From Candidatus Omnitrophota bacterium (lineage in GTDB: Bacteria; Omnitrophota; Gorgyraeia; Gygaellales; Profunditerraquicolaceae), in the NCBI GenBank assembly GCA_029561735.1, contig JAKQWZ010000036.1, positions 1 through 34,377 on the forward strand: 34,377 bases of DNA, given 5' to 3'. Each line of letters begins with the position of its first letter. Within the stretch, counting starts at the first letter, position 1. The position numbers and the translations under genes were made by a program. Positions 7,296 through 15,815 of the stretch are shown here, in pieces. The notes beneath the pieces were generated by a model. That model was not told the DNA's origin. It saw only the letters and a list, made by a program, of their open reading frames with translations, and ran no database searches.

Positions 7296-8222
7296 ATGGT
7301 TAAATTAAAAGTAGGCGTAATCGGCGTAGGGTATCTGGGCCAGATACATGCGCGTATATATAAGGAAATAAAAGGTTGCGAACTTGCGGCTGTCTGCGAT
7401 ACTAACCCGGAAAACCTTAAAACAGTCTCCCGGCACCTGAGAGTCCCGGGATTCAGCGATTATAAGGAAATGTTCGGCAAGGTTGACGCAGTCAGCGTTT
7501 CCACGCCCACTTTCTCTCATCATCAGGTCGCCGCAGACTGCCTGGAACACGGGCTGCACTGCTTAGTTGAGAAACCGTTTACCCTGTCACTGGGCGAGGC
7601 TGATTCGCTGATTGAGATCGCCGGGAAAAAGAACCTGATCCTGCAGGTCGGGCACATAGAAAGATTTAACTCCGCATTTAACGCTACCAGAGAAATAATA
7701 AAAGAGCCGAAATTTATTGAATGCCACCGCTTAAATCCGTTCACCAACCGCTCTACGGACGTAGGCGCCGTACTTGATATAATGATACACGATATTGATA
7801 TTATCCTGGGGCTGGTCAATTCCGAAGTAAAAAATGTGGAGAGCGTAGGCATTAACGTGCTGACAAAATTTGAAGATATCGCAAATGCGCGGATAACTTT
7901 TGCCAACGGCTGCGTAGCCAACCTTACAGCCAGCAGGATATCGGATGAGACAATGCGCAAGATCAGGATATTCCAGGAAAATATGTACATCTCTCTTGAC
8001 TACAAAGACGCCAAAGCGTGCGTTTACCGCAAGATTGATTCCAAGATCGCCAAAGACCACCTCCCTATTGAAAAAGAACAGCCCTTGCAAAAAGAACTCG
8101 CCTCATTCATTGACTGCGTAATAAACCGTAAAGAGCCGCTCGTGTCCGGAAGCACAGCCCGTCAGGCGCTTAAAATAGCCCTGCAGATCCAAGAACAGAT
8201 ATGGCAGAGAAACAAATATTAA
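7296..8222 (+). CDS. Gfo/Idh/MocA-family oxidoreductase, probably acting on a UDP-sugar in lipid A synthesis
   Basis: A 308-aa NAD(P)-dependent sugar dehydrogenase family member. The Rossmann fold is seen in KVGVIGVGYLGQIHARIY, the catalytic Lys motif in VEKPFTLSLGEA, and the family's HIERFNSAF and IMIHDIDIILGL follow. The ORF can extend to GTG 7275, but ATG 7296 gives the normal N-terminus and fits the promoter position. Its end overlaps lpxB by 22 nt. Known GnnA enzymes oxidise UDP-GlcNAc at C3 to allow 3-amino lipid A, and related genes cluster with lpxA/lpxB. The neighbour suggests that role, but no aminotransferase partner is visible here, so I leave the symbol empty. Confidence 0.85.
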   Translation: MVKLKVGVIGVGYLGQIHARIYKEIKGCELAAVCDTNPENLKTVSRHLRVPGFSDYKEMFGKVDAVSVSTPTFSHHQVAADCLEHGLHCLVEKPFTLSLGEADSLIEIAGKKNLILQVGHIERFNSAFNATREIIKEPKFIECHRLNPFTNRSTDVGAVLDIMIHDIDIILGLVNSEVKNVESVGINVLTKFEDIANARITFANGCVANLTASRISDETMRKIRIFQENMYISLDYKDAKACVYRKIDSKIAKDHLPIEKEQPLQKELASFIDCVINRKEPLVSGSTARQALKIALQIQEQIWQRNKY

Positions 8223-9340
8223 TCATCTGCGGCGAAGCTTCAGGAGACCTGAATGCCGCTAATCTGGTAAATGCCGTAAAAACAATTGCGCCGGAAACCG
8301 GATTCTCCTGCGTAGGCGGCGAAATGCTGCGCCAGTCAGGCGCAAAGGTCATCTGCGATATTAAAGAGCTTTCCGTCATCGGTTTATTTGACGTCTTTAG
8401 CAAGCTTCCCAGGTTCTTTGCGCTAAAGAAACGAATACTTCAGGAACTAAAACAATCAAAATTTGATGCGGTTATATTTGTGGATTTCTCCGGTTTTAAC
8501 CTGCGCCTGGCCAGGGAAATCAATAAAACCATACCGGCTATCTATTATATCAGCCCTCAAGTCTGGGCCTCCCGCCCGGGGCGGATCAAGACTATAAAAA
8601 AGTATATTGACAGGATGCTGGTACTTTTCAAATTTGAAAAGGATTTTTACGCCAAATTCGGCATTCAGGCCGAATTTATTGGGCATCCGCTTCTGGATAT
8701 CGTCAAACCCACGATGGATAAACCCGGGCTTCTTTCTAATCTGGGTTTTTCAGGCGGCAAAAAAACTTTTGCATTATTGCCGGGTTCGCGTTGCGCAGAG
8801 GTGGAAAAAATACTGCCTGTAATGCTTAATGCCTGCCGTTTATTGGAGAATAAACTGGGCAGCATACAGATAGTAATCGCAAAATCAACGCAGGTAGATT
8901 GGGCTGTTTATAAACGCATAACCGACAGGTTTAACTTAAACATCAAAATAATTGAAGGCAAAACTTACGACTGCATAAATATCGCTGACTTCTGCCTGGT
9001 GGCAAGCGGAACAGCCACGCTAGAGGCGGCAATCATGCAAAAGCCATTTGCAGTAGTATATAAAATGGGCTGGCTTAATTACCTGCTCTACCGGCCGCAG
9101 GTCAAAGTAAAGTTTATCAGCCTGGTTAACATACTTTCCGGCAGGTTGATTGTACCTGAATTTGTACAGTTTAATGCCGACCCTAAGAAAATTTCTTCGC
9201 TAGCCATAAACCTGCTAAAAAATCCGGCGGAGCTGGATAAAATCAGGCAGAACCTGGTAAAGCTCAATGAAATGCTCGGCGAAAAAGGCGCTTCCCAAAG
9301 GGCAGCACGCATAATCACGGATTTTCTGAGAGACAAATGA
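8201..9340 (+). CDS. lpxB: Lipid-A-disaccharide synthase
   Basis: A 379-aa GT19-family glycosyltransferase joining UDP-2,3-diacylglucosamine and lipid X at the inner face of the cytoplasmic membrane. Family landmarks are ICGEASGDLNAANLV at the N-terminus, YYISPQVWASRPGRIK, GHPLLDIVKP, LLPGSRCAEVEKILPVM (donor site) and ASGTATLEAAIMQKPFAVVY. It overlaps the Gfo/Idh gene upstream by 22 nt and the HD-GYP gene downstream by 4 nt (ATGA). It is the strongest evidence in the window for an outer membrane. Confidence 0.97.
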   Translation: MAEKQILIICGEASGDLNAANLVNAVKTIAPETGFSCVGGEMLRQSGAKVICDIKELSVIGLFDVFSKLPRFFALKKRILQELKQSKFDAVIFVDFSGFNLRLAREINKTIPAIYYISPQVWASRPGRIKTIKKYIDRMLVLFKFEKDFYAKFGIQAEFIGHPLLDIVKPTMDKPGLLSNLGFSGGKKTFALLPGSRCAEVEKILPVMLNACRLLENKLGSIQIVIAKSTQVDWAVYKRITDRFNLNIKIIEGKTYDCINIADFCLVASGTATLEAAIMQKPFAVVYKMGWLNYLLYRPQVKVKFISLVNILSGRLIVPEFVQFNADPKKISSLAINLLKNPAELDKIRQNLVKLNEMLGEKGASQRAARIITDFLRDK

Positions 9341-10551
9341 GGATTAACCCTACCAAGTGCGTAGCAGAGATTATTTCAGTCCTCTCCTATATAAGCGATG
9401 TTGAGGGCACCCGCAAACTTTACCATTCCTGGAAAGTTGCGATACTGGCTAAGAATATATCCGAACGCCAGATAAATGATGAAAAACGGCGCGATCTTTT
9501 CTACGCGGCCCTTCTCCACGATATAGGCGGCATATCCCTGCCCTTTCATATAATACATTATCTTTTGCGCCAGGAAAAAGTTTACCGCAATATCGTCATC
9601 TCCCACCCTATTGTCGGAGCCGGGCTTACAGCCCAGATACCGCAGATGAACGCGGCTTCAAAATATATACTTGACCATCATGAATGGATAGACGGCACAG
9701 GATATCCGCGGGCAAAAACCAAAGAATTTATCCCTCTTGAGGCGCAGATACTCCGGATAGCCGACGCGATAGATATACTGCTTCAAAGCAAAAAGTACTC
9801 AAAACTTGCGCTGCTTATAAAACGCCTGAAGAAAAATGCAGGCAGAGAATTTGACGTGAAACTTTTGGATAAGGCAATAGCCGTCCTCAAGCAAAACCGG
9901 CTATTTGACAGGATAACAGACGAAAAAAATATAGTCGGGCTTTTTAAACACGCGTTTGCCGAAACAGGTTTTATCCATATACCCCGGCGTTCGGATGCAG
10001 TCGGTAAAACCCTGGAAACTGCGGCAGAGGTCATTGACATGAAACACCCTTATACTGCGGGGCACTCGCTGCGGGTGGGGCATTATTCCATGCAAGTTGC
10101 CAAAGCAATGAAATTAAGCCACGATGATATTACTAAAATAAAATGGGCCGGGCTTTTACATGACATAGGAAAAGTAAACCTTGAACGTAAAATATTAGAT
10201 AAGCCGGATTCGCTAAGCAAAGCGGAATACCACAGGGTGCAGGAACACGCCAACCTGACTAATGAAATAATGAATTTGATAACTGAACTTAAATTCCTGG
10301 CCCCTATCGCCTCCAGCCATCATGAATATTTTGACGGTTCAGGTTACCCTTACGGGCTTAAGGGAGAATTCATCCCCCTTGGCTCAAGGGTGATCAGCAT
10401 CTGCGACGCCTTTGACGCTATGATATCAAACCGGCCGTACCGCAAGAATCTTTCTCCGAAAACCGCCTGCTCCCAGATAAAAAAACGTTCAGGCAGGCAA
10501 TTTGACCCGGCAATAGTCAAAATCGCAATTCCAATACTAAAAAACCTATAA
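9337..10551 (+). CDS. Tandem HD-GYP domain protein
   Basis: A 404-aa protein built from two HD-GYP-like halves with no receiver, PAS or membrane segment. The first half (~1-180) has LLHDIGG and later HHEWIDGTGYP. The second (~210-400) has LLHDIGKVNLERK, HHEYFDGSGYP and the canonical DAFDAMISNRPYR. HD-GYP proteins hydrolyse cyclic di-GMP or related dinucleotides. The second half keeps every signature; the first replaces the Lys of HDIGK by Gly and lacks the downstream NRPYR-like motif, so it may be regulatory. Translational overlap with lpxB (ATGA) ties it to envelope genes. The 3' end overlaps the convergent protease gene by 6 nt. Confidence 0.88.
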   Translation: MRINPTKCVAEIISVLSYISDVEGTRKLYHSWKVAILAKNISERQINDEKRRDLFYAALLHDIGGISLPFHIIHYLLRQEKVYRNIVISHPIVGAGLTAQIPQMNAASKYILDHHEWIDGTGYPRAKTKEFIPLEAQILRIADAIDILLQSKKYSKLALLIKRLKKNAGREFDVKLLDKAIAVLKQNRLFDRITDEKNIVGLFKHAFAETGFIHIPRRSDAVGKTLETAAEVIDMKHPYTAGHSLRVGHYSMQVAKAMKLSHDDITKIKWAGLLHDIGKVNLERKILDKPDSLSKAEYHRVQEHANLTNEIMNLITELKFLAPIASSHHEYFDGSGYPYGLKGEFIPLGSRVISICDAFDAMISNRPYRKNLSPKTACSQIKKRSGRQFDPAIVKIAIPILKNL

Positions 10552-11667
10552 AGAGAATTTTTGGGCTGCTTCGATCCGCTCTGATACAGGCGGGTGGTTA
10601 AAAAAGAATACCTTGATGATCCAATTAGGATTGGGGTCGGCTAAATTCTGGCCGGCTAATTTTTCCATCATAGATATAAAAGCACTTTTTAACCCGGTAT
10701 TGGCTAACGCGGCTTTATCCGCACTTCTCTCCATTATCCGGCTTAGCCAGTTTTCTAGCGGCTGGGTAATAATCCCGAATAGGATCATATAAATAAATAT
10801 AGCGGGCAGCCCGGCAATGTTGCTAAGCCCGGAAATATTAAAAAAACCTAAAACTACCGCACTGGTTTTAAATATAAGAAAAAACAAGCCGATGCTCGCG
10901 CAGGAATTGGCCAAGACCAGCTTCCAAAGATGTTTAAGCTTATAATGGGCGAATTCATGGGCTAGAATGACTTCAATTTCATCATAAGAGTATTTACTTT
11001 TTAGAGTATCGGCCAAAATCACTCTTCTGGTAGAGCCAAACCCCACAAAAGCCGCATTAGCTTTAAGCGTCTTTTTGCTGAAATCAATCTCATAAACATC
11101 CAGCAGCTTAATATTGTATTTATCTGCCAGGCTTAAAATCCTGCGGCGCAGGTCCTGATCCTGGAGTTTTTTGTATTTGAAAAACAGCGGTATTATCACA
11201 ACCGGCATGATCCTGGCCAAAAATAGGCTAAAGAATATCCAGATTGCTGATATCGCCAGCCACCAGTGCCGGGGGAAAATATCCAACACAAGATAAAAAG
11301 CTGACAGCATTACAAGCGCAATCACAAAACTTATTGCCGCTGATTTAAACTGGTCCGCCAGCCAGGCCGCAAGGTTTTGATTAGATAATCCGAATTTGTG
11401 CTCGATATAAAACGACTGCAGGAATACTAAAGGCAGGGTCAATGCCGAATAGCCCAAAAACACCCAAAAGAAATAAACCGGCATATTCAGGTACGCAGGC
11501 AAAAGCGACATATATACCTGGCGGGCAAGCTCTTTTGATAAACCGGATTTTAAGAATATAAAAAGGAGCGCCAAAGCATAAAGCGTATCCACAACAGCAA
11601 AAATATACCTTATCAGGGAATACCTGGAAGCTTTAAGCGTTAATTCTCCCTGCGGCTGTTCTTGCAT
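10546..11667 (-). CDS. Ste24/M48-family membrane metalloprotease
   Basis: A 373-aa integral membrane protease with multiple hydrophobic segments from residue ~20 to 180. The zinc site is HEFAH within EVILAHEFAHYKLKHLWK, the third ligand is probably Glu in MERSADKAALAN, and the C-terminal FFNHPPVSERIEAAQ is typical of CAAX-protease-1/Ste24 proteins. Bacterial members act in membrane protein quality control, though substrates are mostly unknown. It starts 9 nt after the L27-like stop, so the two form one unit. It converges on the HD-GYP gene with a 6-bp overlap and no space for a separate terminator. Confidence 0.88.
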   Translation of the reverse strand: MQEQPQGELTLKASRYSLIRYIFAVVDTLYALALLFIFLKSGLSKELARQVYMSLLPAYLNMPVYFFWVFLGYSALTLPLVFLQSFYIEHKFGLSNQNLAAWLADQFKSAAISFVIALVMLSAFYLVLDIFPRHWWLAISAIWIFFSLFLARIMPVVIIPLFFKYKKLQDQDLRRRILSLADKYNIKLLDVYEIDFSKKTLKANAAFVGFGSTRRVILADTLKSKYSYDEIEVILAHEFAHYKLKHLWKLVLANSCASIGLFFLIFKTSAVVLGFFNISGLSNIAGLPAIFIYMILFGIITQPLENWLSRIMERSADKAALANTGLKSAFISMMEKLAGQNLADPNPNWIIKVFFFNHPPVSERIEAAQKFSL

Positions 11668-11676
11668 GCTTTTATG

Positions 11677-11922
11677 TTATTTGGATCTCTTTACTTCAGG
11701 CTTGATGTTGATAAAAGTGCGGACCCTGCCATGAGAAGTTTTTTTCTTGGTAAAATAGACAGTCCCTGAGCAGAGAGCAAAAAGCGTCCCCTCTCCCCGG
11801 ACATTTATTCCGGCTTTATAGACATTGTACCGCCTGCAGAGAATCTCCGCCTGTTTGACGGGCTTGCCTTCAGAAACTTTCATACCCCAGTCTTTTTTTG
11901 GTCTAGCTTTTCCGCCTGCCAT
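11677..11922 (-). CDS. Divergent ribosomal protein L27-like protein
   Basis: An 81-aa basic protein. Its middle, YKAGINVRGEGTLFALCSG, aligns by eye with the L27 segment FHPGxNVGxGKDHTLFALxDG, and KQAEILCRRY occupies the place of the IIVRQRG strand. The N-terminus is MAGGKARPKKDW, lacking the usual MAHKKGxGSxxNGRDS that reaches the peptidyl transferase centre. A C-terminal basic extension follows. A strong Shine-Dalgarno (AGGAGG, 7 nt) and a promoter support expression. The gene is not beside rplU or obg as rpmA usually is, and it is paired with a membrane protease. It may be the lineage's only L27 or a paralogue; I leave the symbol empty for that reason. Confidence 0.65.
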   Translation of the reverse strand: MAGGKARPKKDWGMKVSEGKPVKQAEILCRRYNVYKAGINVRGEGTLFALCSGTVYFTKKKTSHGRVRTFINIKPEVKRSK

Positions 11923-11966
11923 TGGATTGCCTCCTGTAATTTTCTGATTATTATTTTAGGTGCTTA

Positions 11967-11995
11967 ATTTTACACTCTTTTGTGCGTTTGGTCAA
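11967..11995 (-). promoter_or_regulatory. Promoter of the L27-like/Ste24 unit
   Basis: Minus strand: TTGACC, 17-nt spacer, TAAAAT. It is placed just after the stop of the upstream nuclease gene and about 45 nt before the L27-like ATG. Confidence 0.7.
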
Positions 11996-12001
11996 TGGAT
12001 T

Positions 12002-13396
12002 TTAAACCAGTATTACCTCTTCATCGCGTACCGGTATATGTACATCCAACCCGCTCTGGGTAAGCCGGTCATAGAAAATCCTTGTCTGCTCCGGTTCGCC
12101 GTGGACCAGGAATATCTTTTTAAGCGGCAGGCAGGCGCTGACATAATCATAAAGCTCATTCTGATCGGCATGCCCGGAAAATGAGTTGATAATAACAACT
12201 TCGGCATTAAGCTCGTATTCTATCCCGTAGATGCGCACAAAGGCAAGCTTATCTACTATTTTTCTTCCCAGGGTATCTTTAGCCATATAACCGACAACTA
12301 GAATAGTGTTTCGGGAATCTTCTATTGTATTCTTTAAGTGGTGCAGCACCCTTCCTGATTCACACATGCCGCTGCCGGCAATTATGATCATCGGCCTTTT
12401 ATCGTTATTCAGCGCTTTGGAATCCTCCTGGCTGCGCACGTATTCCAGGTTGAGAAATTCAAACGGGCTGTTCCCCGAACGGATATCCTCCTGCGTCTGC
12501 ATATCCAGATAATCGGCATGGTTCTTAAAAGCTTCGGTTATGTCCGTAGCCAGAGGGCTATCCACAAATATCGGTATTTCCGGGATTGCCTGCTCCTTAA
12601 GCAGCATATTCAAAAAATAAACCACTTCCTGTGTGCGCTCCAAAGTAAAAGAAGGGATTATTATCTTGCCTTTGCGTTTTATGGTCCGGTTTATAGCATC
12701 GGCAAGCCTTGATTTTGCCTCTTCTATCGGGCGATGGAACCTGCCGCCGTAAGTGCTCTCAATAATAAGATAATCCAGCCCTGCCATCACCTGCGGATTA
12801 TTCAAAAGGGGCAGATTATGCCTGCCCAGGTCAACCGCATACCCTATCTTTATTATTTTATGGTCTTCCTTAATCTCCAGCATTATAAGGCTGGAACCTA
12901 TGATGTGCCCGGCATCAAAGAGAGTTGCGTTGATATTATTGGCAACGCAAAATTTTCTGCCGTAATGCTCAGAATGAAATTTACGCGCAGCCCTGACCGC
13001 ATCCTTTAAAGTGTAAAGCGGCTTACGCGCAGGCAAGCCCAGCCTTCTGTTTATTTTATTAAGGTATTTAATATCCTCTTCCTGTATCTTTCCGGAATCT
13101 TCCAGCATTATCCGGGCAACATCTTTTGTAGCGCTTGTCGCATACACTCTGCAGCGCATTCCCTGGCGGATAATATTGGGGATATTACCGCAGTGGTCAA
13201 TGTGGGCATGCGATAAGATCATGGCCTTAAGCTTATGCGGGTTATAATGAAATGTGGAGTTCAACTCATAAGATTCATTCCTGCGGCCCTGAAACAGGCC
13301 GCCGTCAAGCAGGATCTCGCACTTGTCTGTAGATATTAAATGGCATGAGCCCGTGACTGTCCCCACCCCTCCTAAAAATTTAATTTTTACCGGCAT
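12002..13396 (-). CDS. Beta-CASP metallo-beta-lactamase fold nuclease (CPSF/Ysh1-like)
   Basis: A 464-aa predicted RNA exo/endonuclease. The metallo-beta-lactamase metal motif is SHAHIDHCG, with EHYG and DAGHIIGSSL. The beta-CASP insert carries IFVDSPLATDITEAF (motif A region), IIAGSGMCESGRVLHHLK (motif B His) and FLVHGEPEQ (motif C His). SGHADQNEL supplies a further metal ligand. This is the COG1236 type rather than RNase J, as no RNase J C-terminal domain is present. Its start overlaps the VTT-protein stop by one base (TAATG). An RNA processing role is expected from the family; the substrate is unknown. Confidence 0.9.
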   Translation of the reverse strand: MPVKIKFLGGVGTVTGSCHLISTDKCEILLDGGLFQGRRNESYELNSTFHYNPHKLKAMILSHAHIDHCGNIPNIIRQGMRCRVYATSATKDVARIMLEDSGKIQEEDIKYLNKINRRLGLPARKPLYTLKDAVRAARKFHSEHYGRKFCVANNINATLFDAGHIIGSSLIMLEIKEDHKIIKIGYAVDLGRHNLPLLNNPQVMAGLDYLIIESTYGGRFHRPIEEAKSRLADAINRTIKRKGKIIIPSFTLERTQEVVYFLNMLLKEQAIPEIPIFVDSPLATDITEAFKNHADYLDMQTQEDIRSGNSPFEFLNLEYVRSQEDSKALNNDKRPMIIIAGSGMCESGRVLHHLKNTIEDSRNTILVVGYMAKDTLGRKIVDKLAFVRIYGIEYELNAEVVIINSFSGHADQNELYDYVSACLPLKKIFLVHGEPEQTRIFYDRLTQSGLDVHIPVRDEEVILV

Positions 13397-14076
13397 TATT
13401 TTAGCCTCTCCCTGAATTTAAAGATTACGATAAAAACCAGGACAAGATAAATAAAACTGAACACATAAAGAAACCTGTTATTTAGCAAAAAATCCACCAA
13501 TAACCGCGGATGGGATATAAAACCTTTACCTACGCCCGCAAGTATATACTGTATCCAAAAAACCCTGACCGGCGTAGCCAAAAGCGCTGCCCACAAATAC
13601 CTCCCGAATCTGATATCGGTCAAGCCAAATCCCAGATCCAGGAAACGATACGGCACAAGCGGGACAACCCTAAGCATAAACAGCCAGATAAAATTTATGT
13701 TTCCAAGCTTTTCGCCAACCGGGACAGGTTTATTTTTCAGATAATTACGGACAAACCCCCTGCCTAAGCCCCGGGCAAGAAAAAACAAGATAAAAACATT
13801 GATTATTTCCGAGATATAGATTAGCAGCGCGCTTAATACCGGGCCGAATACCACCGCAGCTACAATCCAGAATATGTCTTTTGAGAAAAATACGAAAAAA
13901 GTTATTACAACATATAAAATAATGTAGGCCAGGCTTGCGGCCAAAAGCGGCATTGCGGATAAATAATTTTCCGCGCCTGTAGAATCCAGCTGAAAAAACC
14001 TGCCCCAATACCATAAAGATACAAGAAAGAATAAAAGGATGAAAAATTTGACGGCGTTTCTGTATTTTTGCGCCAT
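13396..14076 (-). CDS. TVP38/TMEM64 (VTT-domain) membrane protein
   Basis: About 226 aa from ATG 14076. A TTG at 14097, three codons from the previous stop, is the alternative start. It has five or six hydrophobic segments. The conserved VTT core includes FVRNYLKNKPVPVGEKL and the motif FMLRVVPLVPYRFLDLGFGL, the region bearing the Arg-Pro pair found in DedA/VTT lipid scramblase-related proteins. Family members help distribute or recycle lipids, including undecaprenyl phosphate, across the inner membrane. The gene lies between DUF1846 and the beta-CASP nuclease with short or overlapping junctions. Its specific cargo cannot be told from sequence. Confidence 0.85.
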   Translation of the reverse strand: MAQKYRNAVKFFILLFFLVSLWYWGRFFQLDSTGAENYLSAMPLLAASLAYIILYVVITFFVFFSKDIFWIVAAVVFGPVLSALLIYISEIINVFILFFLARGLGRGFVRNYLKNKPVPVGEKLGNINFIWLFMLRVVPLVPYRFLDLGFGLTDIRFGRYLWAALLATPVRVFWIQYILAGVGKGFISHPRLLVDFLLNNRFLYVFSFIYLVLVFIVIFKFRERLK

Positions 14077-14099
14077 GGCAGGCAAGGCTGGCCCCAAGC

Positions 14100-15629
14100 T
14101 TAAGTAACAAACAGGTTCCGGGAAGAAAATTTACCGTCTGTGGTAAGGTTAACACCTAAACGTTTTAGGCCGACCTCATCTCCGGGAGTAGGTATGTGGG
14201 TCATATGGACTTCGCATCCGCGTAAAAGAGAAAGTTTCTGCATAGCCAGTTCTGCGGTATGATTCGTAGTGGCGCTGATGGACAATGCGATCAAAACTTC
14301 TTCCAAATCAAGGCTCTCCGATTCTTCATCAAGTATGCCTTGTTTAAGCTTGGAGATCTGGCTGATTATATGCGGCGATAACAAAAGTATCTCATCCGGG
14401 ATATTGGCCAGGGTCTTTAATGTGTTCAGGATTAAACTGCTGGCGGCATGCATAAGCTGGGAATTCTTACCGGTCACAATACGCCCGTCAGCCAGTTCAA
14501 TAGCTGCTCCGCAATAGATGCCGGCGTTCCCCTTGCCCTTAGCTTCAGCTTCGGCGGCTGTTTTCCTGGCAACCTCAACCACGTTGCGGTCAGTAAGCTT
14601 TATGCCCAATTCTTCCATTAAAAGCGACACCCTCTCAACCGTCTCTTTTCTTTCTATACCCATCACATATTCAGTGTTATAGCGGAAATACCTGCGGATC
14701 AATTCCTGCTTAGCGGCTTCCTGCACTGCTTTATCATCAACAATACCGAATCCGGCGCGGTTAACCCCCATATCAGTCGGCGAATTATATACCGGAAGAT
14801 TCATCTTTTTATCCAGGATCCTATCCAATATCAATTTTAATATCGGAAAACTCTCCACATCCCGGTTATAATTTATTGCCGTCTTTTTGTAAATATTCAG
14901 ATGAAACGGATCTACTAGGTTAAAATCCATTATATCGGCAGTTGCCGCTTCATAAGCCACATTTACCGGATGCTTAAGAGGAATATTCCAGATCGGGAAT
15001 GTCTCAAATTTAGCATAGCCTACGTTTATCCCGCGCTTATGTTCATTGTAAATTTGTGACAGGCAGACGGAAAGTTTACCGCTATTAGGTCCGGGCGCTG
15101 TCACTACCACGATCGGGTTTTTAGTAGCTACAAATTCATTCTTTCCAAACCCCTGATCGCTTACAACCAAATCTACGCTGGATGGATAATTTTCAATCGG
15201 ATAATGTAAGTATACTTTGACGCCTCTATGCTCAAGCTTATTTTTAAAGATCGTGGCCGCAGACTGGCCGGTAAAACGGGTGATTACTACGGCGATAATA
15301 TCCAGCCCCCACTTTCTCAAGTCATCAATCAACTTAAGAGTTGCCGCATCATAGGTGATGCCGAAATCCCCTCTAACTCTGCCCCTCTCAATATCAGCGG
15401 CATAGATACAAAGGACTATATCAATTTTATCTTTGAGCTGCTGTAGAAGCCGTATCTTTACGTTGGGATCGTATCCGGGAAGGACCCTCGCAGCGTGATA
15501 ATCAAAACAGAGCTTTCCTCCGAACTCAAGGTAAAGCTTATTGAATCTCTTCACGCGTTCAAGTATCGCCGCAGTCTGCTCTTTGAGGTATTTATCGTTA
15601 TCAAATCCGGGCTTTTTCATAATCTTCAT
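14100..15629 (-). CDS. DUF1846 family protein
   Basis: A 509-aa soluble protein recognised as DUF1846 by its start PGFDNDKYLKEQTAAILER, FGGKLCFDYHAARVLPGYDP, VVVTAPGPNSGKLSVCLSQ and GINVGYAKFETFPIWN. Structures exist for the family, but I know of no established biochemical function. VTAPGPNSGKL has the look of a phosphate-binding loop (inference). It is first of a three-gene unit. A near-consensus promoter ends only 5 nt before the ATG and no Shine-Dalgarno is present, so the mRNA may be leaderless. A second Met at codon 4 is an alternative start. Upstream lies a half-copy of the nested repeat. Confidence 0.88.
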   Translation of the reverse strand: MKIMKKPGFDNDKYLKEQTAAILERVKRFNKLYLEFGGKLCFDYHAARVLPGYDPNVKIRLLQQLKDKIDIVLCIYAADIERGRVRGDFGITYDAATLKLIDDLRKWGLDIIAVVITRFTGQSAATIFKNKLEHRGVKVYLHYPIENYPSSVDLVVSDQGFGKNEFVATKNPIVVVTAPGPNSGKLSVCLSQIYNEHKRGINVGYAKFETFPIWNIPLKHPVNVAYEAATADIMDFNLVDPFHLNIYKKTAINYNRDVESFPILKLILDRILDKKMNLPVYNSPTDMGVNRAGFGIVDDKAVQEAAKQELIRRYFRYNTEYVMGIERKETVERVSLLMEELGIKLTDRNVVEVARKTAAEAEAKGKGNAGIYCGAAIELADGRIVTGKNSQLMHAASSLILNTLKTLANIPDEILLLSPHIISQISKLKQGILDEESESLDLEEVLIALSISATTNHTAELAMQKLSLLRGCEVHMTHIPTPGDEVGLKRLGVNLTTDGKFSSRNLFVT

Positions 15630-15634
15630 TTTTT

Positions 15635-15663
15635 ATTATAATATAATTCGCGCGCTTTGTAAA
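15635..15663 (-). promoter_or_regulatory. Promoter of DUF1846 unit
   Basis: Minus strand: TTTACA, 17-nt spacer, perfect TATAAT, then AAAAA and the ATG. The distance implies that transcription begins at about the start codon. Confidence 0.65.
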
Positions 15664-15682
15664 TCCATTTCGCAGAAACTCT

Positions 15683-15751
15683 GGTTTTCTTGCCTGCCTC
15701 TGTAGGCAGGGCCTGTCATTGGGCATCCTGCGCGCGCATGCCACACGCGAA
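15683..15751. repeat. Half-copy of nested palindromic repeat I
   Basis: These 69 nt are identical by eye to 27857-27925, from GGTTTTCTTGCC to CACACGCGAA, and diverge on both sides. The right boundary falls inside the apical loop of the complete palindrome, so this is its left half only. It includes the small hairpin CCTGCCT-CTGT-AGGCAGG. It lies in the 186-nt gap between the truncated carB and DUF1846, which otherwise holds only the DUF1846 promoter. Confidence 0.9.
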
Positions 15752-15815
15752 CAACCCCTGGAGCAAAAGCAAAAGGATCTGCGGCAAGATAATAGTGGGG
15801 TGAATAAAAGAATAA

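Noticed and set aside
15630-15815. Frameshifted remainder of carB
   Set aside because: The 186 nt after the stop contain a dispersed repeat and a promoter, and no frame shows second-half CarB motifs, so a simple frameshift does not explain the short protein.
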